Shown: positions 5,700 to 6,459 of the stretch, in pieces | Numbering within the stretch: the stretch's first letter is position 1 | Layout: every line of letters starts with the position of its first letter | NCBI GenBank assembly: GCA_030530185.1 | Contig: JAUMVL010000099.1 | Location: forward strand, 1-6,459 | Origin: Clostridia bacterium | GTDB taxonomy: Bacteria; Bacillota; Clostridia; Christensenellales; CAG-138 | Direction: 5' to 3' | DNA length: 6,459 bases | The notes under the pieces: model-generated | What the model saw: the letters and a program-made list of their open reading frames with translations, nothing else | The model's database searches: none | What the model was told of the DNA's origin: nothing | Translations under genes and position numbers: made by a program

Positions 5700-6459
5700 C
5701 TATACCATTTCTTCGGGACGAATGATCGCGTCAAAACGGTCTTCTGTCAAAAGACCAAGACGCGCACAGGCTTCGCGCAGCGTAATGTCTTCTTGGAACG
5801 CAAGCTGTGCGACGCGAGCGGCATTCTCATAACCGATATGCGGGCTGAGTGCCGTTACAAGCATCAACGAACGATGCAAATTCTCTTGCATGCGGCCGCG
5901 ATTTGGCCGGATCCCGCAAACACAGAAGGTTCGGAAAGCGTGGATCGAGTCCGTAAGCAGCCGCGCCGATTGGAGAAAGTTGTACGCGCATACCGGCAAA
6001 AACACATTCAATTGGAAATTGCCTTGCGACGCCGCAAGGCCGACAGCCACATCGTTTGCCATCACCTGTACCGCGACCATGGTTACCTGCTCGCATTGCG
6101 AGGGGTTGACCTTGCCCGGCATGATGGAAGAGCCGGGTTCGTTTGCGGGGATACTGATCTCTCCCAGTCCGCAGCGCGGCCCGGAGGCAAGCCAGCGAAT
6201 GTCGTTCGCCATCTTCATCAGATCCCCGGCAAGCGACTTCATCGCGCCATGCGCAAAAACCATCTCATCCAGACTGGAGAGCGCATGGAATTTGTTCTTC
6301 GCCGCCGCAAACGGCTTTCCGGTCAGCGCGGCGATCTCGGAGACCGCAAGCGCATCAAACCCTTTCGGCGCGTTCAGCCCCGTGCCGACCGCCGTGCCGC
6401 CGAGCGCGAGCTCCCAAAGAGGCGGCAGCGAAGCAAGCAGCATGGCTCGATCCTGTGCA
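5700..6459 (-). CDS. fumC: Class II fumarate hydratase, C-terminal part
   Basis: This is the last ~252 residues of fumarase, which interconverts fumarate and L-malate; the N-terminal ~45% lies beyond the window edge. It contains the superfamily signature GSSIMPGKVNPSQCEQ (catalytic loop with the serine pair), LALGGTAVGTGLN upstream, ANDIRWLASGPRCGLGEI, and the fumarase-type end NRSLMLVTALSPHIGY-like (here HRSLMLVTALSPHIGYENAA) and RPEEMV. The residues after the signature (SQCEQVTMVAVQVMANDVAV) follow fumarase (TQCEALTM..QVMGNDVAV) rather than aspartase (VIPEVVNQ...), so aspartate ammonia-lyase is unlikely. An internal ATG at 6443 is not the start, because the frame stays open with conserved sequence to the window edge. 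The stop is 11 nt from the glutamine synthetase ATG, so the genes are co-transcribed. This is an oxygen-stable, iron-independent fumarase, in contrast to the Fe-S class I enzymes many clostridia use. Confidence 0.93.
   Translation of the reverse strand, partial: AQDRAMLLASLPPLWELALGGTAVGTGLNAPKGFDALAVSEIAALTGKPFAAAKNKFHALSSLDEMVFAHGAMKSLAGDLMKMANDIRWLASGPRCGLGEISIPANEPGSSIMPGKVNPSQCEQVTMVAVQVMANDVAVGLAASQGNFQLNVFLPVCAYNFLQSARLLTDSIHAFRTFCVCGIRPNRGRMQENLHRSLMLVTALSPHIGYENAARVAQLAFQEDITLREACARLGLLTEDRFDAIIRPEEMV

Noticed and set aside
4831..5832. A 333-codon open frame on the plus strand
   Set aside because: It is antisense to glutamine synthetase and the end of fumarase, both unmistakable; its translation is Arg/Gly/Gln-rich and resembles nothing.
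5700..6459. Aspartate ammonia-lyase instead of fumarase
   Set aside because: The residues after the GSSIMPGKVNP signature and the C-terminal RPEEMV follow class II fumarase.
1..6459. CRISPR array, insertion sequence, transposase or toxin-antitoxin pair
   Set aside because: No regularly spaced repeats, transposase motifs or paired small genes were seen on either strand.

Overview
This looks like a piece of a chromosome from a moderately GC-rich member of the Clostridia (Oscillospiraceae/Lachnospiraceae type). The evidence is a LytTR response regulator paired with a GHKL sensor kinase, a short type I glutamine synthetase followed by an ANTAR-domain protein, strong GGAGG ribosome binding sites, and a cell-surface lipoprotein with a Pro/Thr-rich linker. 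Genus cannot be read from the window.

Layout. The left half is on the plus strand. It holds the C-terminal end of a LytTR response regulator (1-207), its GHKL histidine kinase 3 nt downstream (211-1476), a clear Rho-independent terminator (1513-1541), and a separate gene for an SGNH/GDSL-type lipoprotein (1592-3169). That lipoprotein's hydrolase core is flanked by two related beta-rich domains. The right half is on the minus strand and reads leftward: the C-terminal part of class II fumarase fumC (6459-5700, running off the window), a glutamine synthetase (5688-4480) and an ANTAR RNA-binding regulator with a degenerate receiver (4444-3854). The gaps are only 11 and 35 nt, so this is very probably one operon. 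Its promoter lies outside the window.

The two convergent halves are separated by about 680 bases without a convincing protein gene. Inside this gap, on the minus strand, is the 3' half of a tRNA-Asn(GUU), from the anticodon loop to the CCA end, followed by its own terminator. The 5' half is missing and is replaced by AT-rich DNA. This is the expected footprint of an element that integrated into the 3' end of a tRNA gene (a displaced attR/attL-type core). It is the least ordinary structure in the window.

How the genes work together. The two-component pair probably senses an extracellular or membrane signal, and its targets are unknown. The SGNH lipoprotein next to it could be a surface esterase/deacetylase, but the intervening terminator makes it a separate transcription unit. 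Fumarase and glutamine synthetase link carbon and nitrogen metabolism. The ANTAR protein is well placed to control the operon, or other nitrogen genes, by antitermination, as proposed for NitR downstream of glnA in Clostridium. The glutamine synthetase has a Lys where the classical catalytic flap Glu is expected. I see no clearly new multi-gene system; the att-like tRNA fragment, the synthetase flap and the duplicated-domain lipoprotein deserve follow-up.
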